A DNA stretch of 64,000 bases from assembly GCA_044221555.1 (NCBI GenBank), contig JBGAOY010000021.1:10475-74474 (forward strand), given 5' to 3'. This DNA is from JAEUJM01 sp044221555. Its GTDB lineage: Bacteria > Actinomycetota > Acidimicrobiia > Acidimicrobiales > DATDAH01. The notes beneath the pieces were generated by a model that was not told the DNA's origin, did not search any database, and worked only from the letters and a program-made list of their open reading frames with translations. Shown in pieces: positions 24,659 to 33,302 of this stretch. The position numbers and the translations under genes are program-made. Positions within the stretch are counted from its first letter, which is position 1, and every line of letters begins with the position of its first letter.

Positions 24659-25813
24659 TCAGGGACGGCCGTAGCCGACCGGCGATCCCACGTAGCCGAT
24701 GCTGGCCGTGCGGACCACGTCACCACTGTGGGGGGCGTGGACGATCTGACCGCTGCCGATGTACATGCCGACGTGGTGGATCGGGCTGCCGTAGAACACC
24801 AGGTCGCCGGGCTGCAGGTCGGCCGCGGAGACCCGGCGCGTCACCGAGTACTGGGCGGAGGAGCTGTGGGGGAGCGAGCGGCCGGCGCGGGCCCAGGCCC
24901 ACATCATCAGACCCGAGCAGTCGAACCCGCTCGGGTCGGCACCGGCCCAGCGGTAGGGCACACCCTGCATGCTCAGGGCCGCGGCCACCGCGCCTGCGGC
25001 GCCCGAGGCCGGCGGCGGGGGGGTGGGTGACGGGGCGGGCGGTGGCGTCGTGCCGGGGTCGGTGCCGGTGCCCGTGCCGCCGCCGGTGGGGTCGGGCGCG
25101 GGGGCCTGGGCGGCCTGCGCCGCCGCCTGGGCCGCGGCGTCGATCTCGGCCTGGCGGGCCGCGGCCTCCGCGGCCCGCTGCTGTTCGATCAGGTCGGCCA
25201 GCTCGGCGTCGATCTGTGACTGCACCTGCTCCTGCTCGTCGATGGCCTGCTGGGCCTCGGCGGCGGACTGGTTGATCTGGTCGACCAGGTCGGCGGCATC
25301 CTGGCGGCTCTCACGGAGCTCGGCCACCCGGTCGGCTACGTCCTCCTCGGTGGCGGCGAGATCCTCGATGAGCTGGGTCCGGTTGCCCGTGACCGTGTCG
25401 AGGTAGCCGAGGCGCAGCGGCATCTCCCGCTCGTTTCGGCTGTCGACGGCCACCGTGAGCGCGGAGTTGTCGGGGCCACCGAGGTAGGCGTCGACGGCGT
25501 AGGTCTGCAGCTCGGCCTTGCGCTGGTCGCGCTCCTCGACGGTGTCGGCCAGGCGGGCCTCGGCCTGGGTGATGTTCCCCTCCACCTCGGCCAGCTCGGC
25601 CTGCGCCGCGTTCGACCGGTCCTGCAGGCGCTCGTAGCGGGCGCTGAGCTCGTCGAGGCGGGCCGCGACCTGGCGGGCCTCCTCGCGCTTGTCGTCGATG
25701 CTCGACTGCCCGGAGGCGGGTGCGGCGCCGACGAAGGTCGCCCCGGCCAGTAGGGCCGCGAGCGCGACGGTGCTCCATCGCAGCCGGGCGCGCGATCGGG
25801 GCGAACAGGTCAA
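24659..25813 (-). CDS. Secreted NlpC/P60 peptidoglycan endopeptidase (RipA-like)
   Basis: A 384-residue cell-wall hydrolase. A signal peptide (STVALAALLAGATFVGAAPASG) is followed by a long coiled-coil region (about residues 38-225), a Pro/Gly/Thr linker and a C-terminal NlpC/P60 domain. The catalytic Cys is Cys299 in GFDCSGLMMWAW, and the His is in HHVGMYIGSGQIVHAP. Such enzymes cut peptide stems to separate daughter cells. The coiled coil resembles the autoinhibitory or complex-forming part of RipA/CwlO types. The TTG start is decided by AGGAG 8 nt upstream on the minus strand. It lies between a membrane kinase and the Hsp70-FHA gene, hinting at regulated wall remodelling. Confidence 0.88.
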   Translation of the reverse strand: MTCSPRSRARLRWSTVALAALLAGATFVGAAPASGQSSIDDKREEARQVAARLDELSARYERLQDRSNAAQAELAEVEGNITQAEARLADTVEERDQRKAELQTYAVDAYLGGPDNSALTVAVDSRNEREMPLRLGYLDTVTGNRTQLIEDLAATEEDVADRVAELRESRQDAADLVDQINQSAAEAQQAIDEQEQVQSQIDAELADLIEQQRAAEAAARQAEIDAAAQAAAQAAQAPAPDPTGGGTGTGTDPGTTPPPAPSPTPPPPASGAAGAVAAALSMQGVPYRWAGADPSGFDCSGLMMWAWARAGRSLPHSSSAQYSVTRRVSAADLQPGDLVFYGSPIHHVGMYIGSGQIVHAPHSGDVVRTASIGYVGSPVGYGRP

Positions 25814-25939
25814 GTGTGAGATCTCCTACCGGCCATGTTGCGAAAGTGTGTCAAAAAAGGAGCGTACCCGCCAATACCGTCGGCAGCGGGGACCCCGCCC
25901 TGGAGCGGAATCGTCATGTTCGCCGACGAGCGGGAGCGA

Positions 25940-27748
25940 TCAGCCGAGCCTGCTCGGCGAGTCGAACAGCAGGATCCGCTGGCCGAGCAGCAGGTGCGTT
26001 CCCGGCTGGATGGTGGTGGCGTGCCCGGGCAGCACGCGGGTCCACCCCGAGCCCTCGGAGGCCACGAACGTGCCGTTGGCGGAGATGCAGTCGGAGATGC
26101 GCACGTCCCACTCGTCGAGCTCGAGGCGGGCGTGCACCCGCGAGATCGAACGACCGGGATCGGCCAGGATGAGCGGACGGGCCGTGCCCGTGCGCACCGC
26201 CTCGTCGTTGTCGGGATCGCGCCCGAGGACGTAGTCGGCGTCGACCACGAAGGTCTCGCCGTCGTCGAGCACCAGCACGCCCAGCGGGGGTCGCGGGCCT
26301 TGGCGCACATCGGCCCCGTTGCGGCTGAGCGCCGCGCCACAGGTGGCACAGAACGGCACGCGGGGGTCGTTGAAGTGCTGCTGGGGGCAGTAGACGCCGG
26401 GCACCATCGTGGCGCCCGCGACCTGGGCGAGCATGGCGGGTGTGACCTGCACCGTGGGGCCTGACACCGCGGAGTCGGCCGGTCGAGCCGGCTCGGGCGC
26501 CGGGGCCTCGGCCGGCGGGTGGGCGGGCTCGGCCTGGGGGCGGGCCGGTTCGGGCACCACCGGGGCGACCGGGGCGATGATCGACGTGGGCGGCACGTTG
26601 GCCACCTGCTCGCCCGTGGGCGGCTCGGCCAGCTGCACCGCGCTCGGCTCGGCCGGCTGCTGGCGCGACATCGCGGCGCGCTTGCCCACGACCGACGCCG
26701 CGTGGAGTGCCGCCCCGAGGGCGATGGCGTGCTTGGGGTGGGCGTCGACCACGACGGGCCGGCCGATCTCGGCGCCGATCAGCTGGCCGACGAGCGGGAT
26801 GCGCGACGAGCCTCCCACCAGCAGCACCTTCGCCACCTGCGAGGGCTCCACCTGAGCCGACTGGAGCGCGCGCCGCATGGCGGTGACCGTGTCGACCAGC
26901 GTGGGCCGGATGATGGCCTCGAACTCCGAGCGGGTCATGCGCACGCGGCTGATCTTGGTGGGCAACCGCACCTTGATGGATGCCTCGGTGTCGGCCGACA
27001 GCACCTCCTTGGCGATCACGCAGTCCTCGCGCAGTGCGACGATGGCCTCGACCGCCTCGGGGTCCTCGGGGTCGAGCCGATCGAGCGCGCCGCCGGTGGC
27101 CTCGTTCACGAAGCCGAGCACCGCCTCGTCGAAGTCGATGCCGCCGAGTCGCTCGATGCCCTCGGGCTCACCGAGCATCTCGAACGAGGTCTCGGTCTTG
27201 CGCAACACCGCGGCGTCAAAGGTTCCGCCCCCGAGGTCGTACACGGCCAGAACGTCGCCGGGGCCGAGCCGCTCGGTGGACGCGTAGTAGATGGCCGCGG
27301 CCTCGGGCTCGGAGAGCAGCGAGCTCCCCTCGAGGCCGGACCGCCGCACCGCCTGCGAGAGCAGGTCCTTCTTGTACGGGCCCCAGTTGGCCGGGTGGGT
27401 GACGGTGACCGATTCGGGGCTGCCCCCCTCGAGCGTGGTCACCGCGTCGGTGACGGCCCTCAGCAGCCGCTCGGTGAGCGCATCGGCAGAGAACGGCGTG
27501 CCGCCGAGCAGGAGCGGCGCGGGGTCGCCCATGCGGCGCTTGAACTCGCGCGCCATCCGAGACGGGTCGGCCAACCCACGGTTGAGGGCCGGGTGACCGG
27601 TCACGACGGTGCCGTCGGCCCCCACCCACACCACCGACGGGATGGCCGCAGTCCGATAGTCGAGCGATGCGACCTCGACCCGGCCACCACGCGCCACCGC
27701 GGCAGCGGTGAAGGTGGTCCCCAAGTCGACCCCGAGTTGGAAGCTCAC
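25940..27748 (-). CDS. Hsp70 ATPase domain fused to zinc ribbon and FHA domain
   Basis: A 602-residue protein. Residues 1 to about 355 are an Hsp70/DnaK nucleotide-binding domain with VDLGTTFTAAAV, YDLGGGTFDAAVL and LLVGGSSRIPLV. There is no DnaK substrate-binding domain. Instead a Pro/Ala linker (about 355-450) leads to a small ribbon C-x3-H-x8-C-x2-C (about 452-475) and an FHA domain (about 490-595; GRDPDN, SISRVHARL, NGTF), which binds phosphothreonine peptides. The GTG at 27748 is chosen for GAAGGGA 6 nt upstream and because it places VDLGTT at the N-terminus. It is divergent from the dynamin operon. Probable adaptor or chaperone-like ATPase recruited by Ser/Thr phosphorylation (inference). 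Confidence 0.88.
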   Translation of the reverse strand: MSFQLGVDLGTTFTAAAVARGGRVEVASLDYRTAAIPSVVWVGADGTVVTGHPALNRGLADPSRMAREFKRRMGDPAPLLLGGTPFSADALTERLLRAVTDAVTTLEGGSPESVTVTHPANWGPYKKDLLSQAVRRSGLEGSSLLSEPEAAAIYYASTERLGPGDVLAVYDLGGGTFDAAVLRKTETSFEMLGEPEGIERLGGIDFDEAVLGFVNEATGGALDRLDPEDPEAVEAIVALREDCVIAKEVLSADTEASIKVRLPTKISRVRMTRSEFEAIIRPTLVDTVTAMRRALQSAQVEPSQVAKVLLVGGSSRIPLVGQLIGAEIGRPVVVDAHPKHAIALGAALHAASVVGKRAAMSRQQPAEPSAVQLAEPPTGEQVANVPPTSIIAPVAPVVPEPARPQAEPAHPPAEAPAPEPARPADSAVSGPTVQVTPAMLAQVAGATMVPGVYCPQQHFNDPRVPFCATCGAALSRNGADVRQGPRPPLGVLVLDDGETFVVDADYVLGRDPDNDEAVRTGTARPLILADPGRSISRVHARLELDEWDVRISDCISANGTFVASEGSGWTRVLPGHATTIQPGTHLLLGQRILLFDSPSRLG

Positions 27749-27876
27749 AGCGATCCCTTCAAGGTGTTCGACCTTAGTGTTGTCACGACGCAATACATTT
27801 GCACGATGAACCGACGAGGGCCACGAGCGACGCGTTGGCCCCGACCGACCCGACGACACCGCCAGGAGCGGGGGAC
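27749..27876. promoter_or_regulatory. Divergent promoter region, Hsp70-FHA / dynamin operon
   Basis: 128 bp, noticeably AT-richer than surroundings around 27770-27810. A minus-strand TAAGGT (27771-27776) could be the -10 of the Hsp70-FHA gene. No confident plus-strand promoter was picked. AGGAG at 27864-27868 is the ribosome-binding site of the dynamin gene. The shared region suggests coordinated expression. Confidence 0.5.
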
Positions 27877-29742
27877 ATGACCGATCTGCGCTCAACATTA
27901 CGGGCCGCAGCCGACATTGCCGATCGTCGCGGCCGTGCCGATCTCGTCGAGCGCATCGAGAAGGCCGAGCGCCATCGCACCGATGCCACCATCCGGGTCG
28001 TCGTGGTGGGCGACTTCAAGTCCGGCAAGAGCTCGCTCGTGAACGCTCTGGTCGGCTCCGTGGCCTGCCCGGTCGACGACGATCTCGCGACGGCGGTCAT
28101 CACGTCGGTGGCCCACGCGGCCGCACCCACCGCCTCGCTCACCTACAAGAGCGATCAGGGCGAGCAGCTCGCGCCGGCGACCGTGGCCCTCGACGACCTC
28201 ATCGGCGTGGTCGAGCGCGGCCAGCACGACGGCCACGCCATCGCGTCGATCTCGGTGGGCGTGCCCAGCCCCTTCCTCGCCGGCGGCCTGGAGCTGATCG
28301 ACACCCCGGTGCTGGGTGGCCTCGACTCACCTGAGGCGGTGGCCACCCTGATGGGGCTGCCGTTCGTCGACGCGCTGTTGTTCGTGTCCGACACCTCGCA
28401 GGAGTACACGGCGCCGGAGCTGTCGTACCTGCGCCACGCGTGGTCGTCGGGCACCCGGGTCATCTGCGTCATGTCCAAGATCGATCTGCACCCGCAGTGG
28501 CGGCGCATCCTCGAGATCGACCAGGGCCACCTCCGGACCGCGGGCATCGAGCCGCCCATCCTGCCCGCCTCGTCCCGGCTGTACGAGCTGTCGTTGCAGT
28601 CCGGCGACGAGACCTACGCCACCGAGTCGGGGGTGCCGGCACTGCGTGAGTACCTCATCCGCAACGTGGTGATACCCGCCAACGCCGGCCGCGACCAGGC
28701 CGCCGTCGCCGAGGTGGTCGGCGTGCTCGACCAACTCGAGAGCGTGCTGCGGGCCGAGCAGGCGGCGCTGGCCGTCGACGTCGAAGGCCCCTCGCTGGCC
28801 GAGCTGCGGGCCTCGTACGAGCAGGCGACGGCCCTGCTGTCCGACGGTGCCACGTGGCGCCAGGTGCTCAGCGACGGGGTGGAGGACCTGAGCAACGACG
28901 TCCAGCACGAGTTGGCGGTCCGCCTCCGCAACCTCAGCCACCAGGCCGGCGAGATGGTCGATGCCGGCGATCCCGTGCTGAACCAGGAGGAGTACTCCAA
29001 CTGGGTGTCGCGCGGTGCGGCCGCCATCGTCAGCGAGTGCTTCCAGGTGGTCGCGCGGCGCGGTGAGGAGCTGTCGAACCGCATCGTGGCCGAGCTGTCG
29101 AGCGCCACCGAAGGGCTGTTGGTGTCGCTCGACGTGGCCCTGGCGACCCAGCCCACCGACCAGCTGTCGTTCTCGTCGCACTCGTCGTCGGCCGACGACG
29201 ACGAGGACAAGGTGCTGGTGGCCATCGGCGGCGCCTGGGGGGGCATGGAGCCGCTGCTCGGCGTGGCGGGGATGATCGGCCTCGGCGTCGGTGGCGTGGT
29301 GGCCGCCCCGGTGCTGTTGGCGGTGGCCGGTGTCGCCGGCGTGCTCACGGTGGGTCGGGCCTTCAAGCAGGAGCGACGCAAGGCGCTCAGCTCCGAGCGC
29401 CAACGGGCCAAGGACGAGTACCGCGAGTACCTCGACGAGGTGCAGGTGCGCTTCACCAAGGCGCTCGACGACGCGGTGCGCAGCTTGTCGCGCCAGCTGC
29501 GCGACGGTGCGACCACCCGCGTGACCGAGCTGCAGCGATCCGCCCGATCGGCCCTCGAGGCCACCGAGCGGGCCCCTACCGTGGACGAGGCGGCGCGCGC
29601 CGCAGTGGTCACGGAGCTGGTGGCCGAGCTGGCCACGGTGGCCGGGTTGCGGGAGCAGGCACGACAGGACGTCAAGCTGACACTGGCCGCGATGCCCGAG
29701 GCTTCGGGTGATCGGGCCGGCGAGAGGGGGACCGATGGGTGA
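27877..29742 (+). CDS. Dynamin-like GTPase (bacterial DLP)
   Basis: A 621-residue dynamin-superfamily GTPase. P-loop GDFKSGKSS at residues 45-53; G3 is DTPV at 142-145, with Gly replaced by Val (GG follows at 147-148); G4 SKID at 200-203. After a long helical region a glycine/valine-rich hydrophobic stretch lies at about 461-490 (GMIGLGVGGVVAAPVLL), a likely membrane-insertion paddle, then a C-terminal helical bundle. The layout recalls mycobacterial IniA/IniC-type proteins that bind and remodel membranes. ATG 27877 with AGGAG 8 nt upstream; an upstream TTG (27799) is less likely. Its stop overlaps the next start, so the two GTPases are probably co-translated and may hetero-oligomerise. Confidence 0.85.
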   Translation: MTDLRSTLRAAADIADRRGRADLVERIEKAERHRTDATIRVVVVGDFKSGKSSLVNALVGSVACPVDDDLATAVITSVAHAAAPTASLTYKSDQGEQLAPATVALDDLIGVVERGQHDGHAIASISVGVPSPFLAGGLELIDTPVLGGLDSPEAVATLMGLPFVDALLFVSDTSQEYTAPELSYLRHAWSSGTRVICVMSKIDLHPQWRRILEIDQGHLRTAGIEPPILPASSRLYELSLQSGDETYATESGVPALREYLIRNVVIPANAGRDQAAVAEVVGVLDQLESVLRAEQAALAVDVEGPSLAELRASYEQATALLSDGATWRQVLSDGVEDLSNDVQHELAVRLRNLSHQAGEMVDAGDPVLNQEEYSNWVSRGAAAIVSECFQVVARRGEELSNRIVAELSSATEGLLVSLDVALATQPTDQLSFSSHSSSADDDEDKVLVAIGGAWGGMEPLLGVAGMIGLGVGGVVAAPVLLAVAGVAGVLTVGRAFKQERRKALSSERQRAKDEYREYLDEVQVRFTKALDDAVRSLSRQLRDGATTRVTELQRSARSALEATERAPTVDEAARAAVVTELVAELATVAGLREQARQDVKLTLAAMPEASGDRAGERGTDG

Positions 29743-32700
29743 GGACCGGCATGGCTGACGACAAGGTGGACATCAAGATCCCAGGCGTGGGCTCGCTCCG
29801 CCTGGTGCGCCGGGGCGACCACAGCTCGCTCTATCGCGGTGTGCAGAACCACTTCAACCGCGAGGTGGCGGTGAAGGTCTTCACCGTCAAGGCGCTGGAC
29901 CGGGCCGCCACGACGCGCTTCGAGCGTGAGTGCGCGGCGATGGGTGTGGTGTCGGTGCACCCCAACGCGCTGACCGTGTTCGACTCGGGGGTGGCCAAGC
30001 GCCGGCCGTACATCGTCACCGAGTGGTTGAGCCGTGGCAACGAGCACGACCGGCTGCTGCGATCGGGCCCGTTCGACTGGCGGGAGGCCGTCGACATCGG
30101 CGTCAAGGTGTCGGGCGCGCTCGAGAGCGCCCACCGGGCCATGGTGCTGCACCAGAACCTGAAGCCGCACAACGTGTTCGTCAGCCCGCTGGGCGAGCCG
30201 TTGCTGGGCGACTTCGAGGTGTCGCCCAGCGGCTCGTTCGTGAGTCGTAGCGGCGACCCGCGTGACACCCAGCTGCACGCCGCCCCTGAGCTGTTCACCG
30301 GCGGCCAGCCGTCGGTGGCGTCGGACATCTACGCGCTCGGCTCGATCATCTACACCCTGATCGCCGGCCACCCGCCCTTCGAGGTGGACGAGGAGGAGCC
30401 GCTGGTACGGGTGATCGCCCGGGCCGCGGCCGAGCCGGTGCCCGACCTGAGGCCGAAGAAGGTGCCGCCGGGCGTGTGCGGCGTGCTCGAGTGGTCGATG
30501 GCCAAGAACCCGGGGTTGCGCCCACCGACGGTGCGCGAGCTGGGGCGGTTCCTCCAGGCCGCGCAGCAGGCCGCCGGCCAGCCGCCCACCCGCCTGGCCC
30601 TGTTGCCCGAGACCGACGAGGACCGGGCCCTGCCCCTGCCGGCGCTGCCGGCGACGCTGCTGGCCGGCGCGGGCGCCGCCGCGCCCGCCCCACCGGTGGT
30701 AGCTCCGCCGCCACCCCCGCCGATCCCGGCCTCGGCGCCGGTCACCCCCGCGGCTGCCGCGCCGCCACCCCCGCCGGCCCCGCCGATGCCGCCGGCCCCG
30801 CCGATGCCGCCGGTCCCGGCACCCGCCGCGCCCCCGCCCGCACCGGCGCCGAGCGCGCCACCGGTGCCCCAGCCGTCGGCGGTGCCACCGGGCCTGCCGC
30901 CGGTGCCGCCCGTCCCGCCACGCCAGCCGGTGCCGCCCGCGCCCCCGCAGATGCCGCCGGTGCCGACCGCGCCGCCGCCCTCGGCGCCCCCGGTGCCCAC
31001 TGCACCGCCGTCGGCGCCGCCGGCACCCAGTGCGCCGCCGGTGCCCAGTGCGCCGCCGCCGGTGCCGTCGGGCCTGCCACCTGTTCCGCCCGTCCCGGCC
31101 GCACCGCCCGTGCCGGAACCGGCCGCGCCACAGCCGTCGGCGCCTGCGCCTGCGCCTGAGCCGGCGGCGCCTGCGCCTGAGCCGGTGGCGCCTGCGCCTG
31201 AGCCGGCGGCGCCCGCGCCGGTCGCGCCGGCCCCAGAGCCGGCGGTCGTCCCGGTGCCCGAGCCCGCGGTCGCCGCGGCCCCGGCCATCGAGATCGATTC
31301 GTCGCTTCCCCTCGCCGCTCAGACCCGCCTGCTGTTGCGCAAGGCCATCGCCGCCTACGACGGCCGTGCGGGGGGTGACCGTCTGCGGCAGGCCGAGGCC
31401 CGTCTCGACGACCCCCTGCGGGTGGCCATCGCGGGCAAGGTCAAGGCGGGGAAGTCGACGTTGCTCAACGCCTTGATCGGCGACGAGCTGGCGCCGACCG
31501 ACGCCGGCGAGTGCACCAAGATCGTGGCCTGGTACACCGATGGGCTCACCTACCGCGCCACGCTCCACCCGGCGCGGGGCGAGCCGGTGGAGACCCCGTT
31601 CTCACGGGAGGCGGGCGCGATCGAGGTCGACCTGCAGGGGATGGATCCCGGCGACATCGACCGCATCGTCATCGAGTGGCCGTCGGCCTCGCTGTCGGAG
31701 ATGACCCTCATCGACACGCCGGGGCTCTCCTCGGTGTCCGAGGAGATCTCGAAGCGCACCGAGGACTTCCTCGCCTTCGAGCACGATCGCGACACCCCCG
31801 CGGACGCGGTGCTCTACCTGATGCGCCACTTCCACCGCAGCGACGCCAGGTTCCTCGAGGCGTTCCATGCCGACGAGCTGGCCCACCCGTCACCGGTCAA
31901 TGCCATCGCCATCCTGTCGCGCGCCGACGAGCTGGGCTCGGGCCGGCCCGACGCCCTCGAGTCGGCGCAGCGGGTGGCCGCCCGCTACCGCACCGACGCC
32001 CGCATCCGGCGTCTCTGCCAGACCGTGCTACCGGTCGCAGGGCTGCTGGCCCAGTCGGGGGCCACCCTGCGCGAGTCCGAGTACCAGGCGCTCGCGGCCC
32101 TGGCCGCGTTGCCGGATGAGCGTCAGGCGCTGCTCCTGGCGTCGGCCGATCGTTTCATGGGCGACGACGCCGAGCTGCCGCTGTCGGCGGAGGAGCGCTC
32201 GGCGCTGATCCGCCGCCTGGGCCTGTTCGGCGTGGGCCTGGCCGTGCGCCTGATCGCCTCGGGCGAGTCGCAGGACGCCGACGCGCTGTCCACCGCGCTG
32301 GTCGAGCACAGCGGCGTGGAGGACCTGCGGCGCGTGCTGATGACCCAGTTCGCGGCGCGCCGCGAGCTGTTGAAGGCGCGCGCCGCGCTGGTCGTGCTGC
32401 AGGCGGTGCTCCGCGAGGATCCCATCGAGGCGGCCGCCCAGCTCTCGTTCGACCTGGAGCGCGTGCAGGCCGGCGCCCACGAGTTCACCGAGCAGCGACT
32501 GTTCAACTCGTTCCGGTCGGGGGCCATCACCTTCCGGCCCGAGGAGGAGGACGAGGTCGACCGCCTGCTCGGGGCCCAGGGCATGCAGCCCAGCGTGCGT
32601 CTGGGCCTGCCCCATGACGCCGAGCCCGACCTCTTGCGCGACGCCCTGCTCGACACCATCGCCCGCTGGCGCAAGCGGGGCGAGAGCCCGATGACGTCAC

Positions 32701-32786
32701 GCGACGTGGCCGAGGCCTCGCAGATCCTCGTGCGCAGCTGCGAGGGCATGCTGCAGTCGCTCCAGCCGGCACCGGCGCTGGCGTAG
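29739..32786 (+). CDS. Pseudokinase-dynamin-like GTPase fusion
   Basis: A 1015-residue fusion. Residues 10-290 are a Ser/Thr kinase fold that keeps the VAVKVF lysine (Lys46) but has HQNLKPHN (138-145) in place of HRDxKxxN and DFE (158-160) in place of DFG. The catalytic Asp and the DFG glycine are therefore missing, and the glycine loop is degenerate (RRGDHSSLYRG). Residues 305-516 are almost pure Pro/Ala/Val. Residues 530-1015 are a dynamin-like GTPase: P-loop GKVKAGKS 566-573, DTPG 659-662, SRAD as G4, then a helical stalk. The GTG at 29739 overlaps the upstream stop (GTGA) with AGAGGGGG ahead of it; ATG 29751 with GAGGA is an alternative. The pseudokinase closely resembles the active kinase beginning at 62663, so it is probably a degenerated paralogue. 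Confidence 0.9.
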   Translation: MRTGMADDKVDIKIPGVGSLRLVRRGDHSSLYRGVQNHFNREVAVKVFTVKALDRAATTRFERECAAMGVVSVHPNALTVFDSGVAKRRPYIVTEWLSRGNEHDRLLRSGPFDWREAVDIGVKVSGALESAHRAMVLHQNLKPHNVFVSPLGEPLLGDFEVSPSGSFVSRSGDPRDTQLHAAPELFTGGQPSVASDIYALGSIIYTLIAGHPPFEVDEEEPLVRVIARAAAEPVPDLRPKKVPPGVCGVLEWSMAKNPGLRPPTVRELGRFLQAAQQAAGQPPTRLALLPETDEDRALPLPALPATLLAGAGAAAPAPPVVAPPPPPPIPASAPVTPAAAAPPPPPAPPMPPAPPMPPVPAPAAPPPAPAPSAPPVPQPSAVPPGLPPVPPVPPRQPVPPAPPQMPPVPTAPPPSAPPVPTAPPSAPPAPSAPPVPSAPPPVPSGLPPVPPVPAAPPVPEPAAPQPSAPAPAPEPAAPAPEPVAPAPEPAAPAPVAPAPEPAVVPVPEPAVAAAPAIEIDSSLPLAAQTRLLLRKAIAAYDGRAGGDRLRQAEARLDDPLRVAIAGKVKAGKSTLLNALIGDELAPTDAGECTKIVAWYTDGLTYRATLHPARGEPVETPFSREAGAIEVDLQGMDPGDIDRIVIEWPSASLSEMTLIDTPGLSSVSEEISKRTEDFLAFEHDRDTPADAVLYLMRHFHRSDARFLEAFHADELAHPSPVNAIAILSRADELGSGRPDALESAQRVAARYRTDARIRRLCQTVLPVAGLLAQSGATLRESEYQALAALAALPDERQALLLASADRFMGDDAELPLSAEERSALIRRLGLFGVGLAVRLIASGESQDADALSTALVEHSGVEDLRRVLMTQFAARRELLKARAALVVLQAVLREDPIEAAAQLSFDLERVQAGAHEFTEQRLFNSFRSGAITFRPEEEDEVDRLLGAQGMQPSVRLGLPHDAEPDLLRDALLDTIARWRKRGESPMTSRDVAEASQILVRSCEGMLQSLQPAPALA

Positions 32787-32908
32787 GCCCTCCGCGGGGC
32801 GACGCGATCGCCCTGTCCCCGTCGCCGGGAGACCGGCACGGCGCGGTGGGTCGCGCCGGCTGGCCGGCCCCGGTGGGCGGCCCGGTGGGGCGGCTCCCGT
32901 GTGACCGT

Positions 32909-33193
32909 TCACCGCGACAGCATGCGACCCACCGCCGTCATCAGCTCCTCGGCCTGCGCCTCGGGCTCCTCCGGCCCGCCGCCGCCTGGCTGCAGGCAAT
33001 GCCGGACGTGGCCGTCGAGCAGGCCGAGGGCGACGTTGTCGAGGGCCGCCCTGATGGCGTTGATCTGGGTGAGCACGTCCACGCAGTAACGATCGTCGTC
33101 CACCATCTTCGACACGCCCCGCACCTGGCCCTCGATGCGGGCGAGGCGGGCTCGCAGCTGATCCTTCGTCGCGGTGTAGCCCCGTGTGGTCAT
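32909..33193 (-). CDS. csoR: CsoR-family copper-sensing repressor
   Basis: A 94-residue all-helical DUF156 repressor. The Cu(I) ligand triad C-H-C is complete: Cys37 (DRYCVDV), His62 and Cys66 (DGHVRHC), matching the spacing of M. tuberculosis CsoR. Cu(I) binding releases it from DNA and derepresses export genes. The ATG at 33193 follows GAGGAG by 8 nt on the minus strand; longer upstream frames are rejected. It is divergent from the copZ/copA operon, with palindromic G-rich sites between. Confidence 0.92.
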   Translation of the reverse strand: MTTRGYTATKDQLRARLARIEGQVRGVSKMVDDDRYCVDVLTQINAIRAALDNVALGLLDGHVRHCLQPGGGGPEEPEAQAEELMTAVGRMLSR

Positions 33194-33230
33194 CGGCCTG
33201 TCTCCTCGGCGTGTGGTGGCGGGGTTGCCA

Positions 33231-33285
33231 GTGTACCCCCGGGGGGTATACGGTATACCCATACAGGGTACCTGTTCCTGGGAAC
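33231..33285. promoter_or_regulatory. CsoR operator candidates in the copper promoter
   Basis: GTGTACCCCC-GGGGGGTATAC (33231-33251) is a near-perfect palindrome of the TACCCCC/GGGGGTA type expected for CsoR. A second element TACCC-ATACA-GGGTA (33256-33270) overlaps a possible -10 of copZ. A third palindrome GTTCC-TG-GGAAC (33274-33285) sits just before the copZ ribosome-binding site. CsoR binding at the first is a family-based inference. Confidence 0.75.
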
Positions 33286-33302
33286 GACGAGGAGCGTGAG
33301 CC

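Noticed and set aside
25849..25854. Minus-strand TTGACA as -35 of the NlpC/P60 gene
   Set aside because: No acceptable -10 element lies 16-18 nt downstream, so I did not list it as a promoter.
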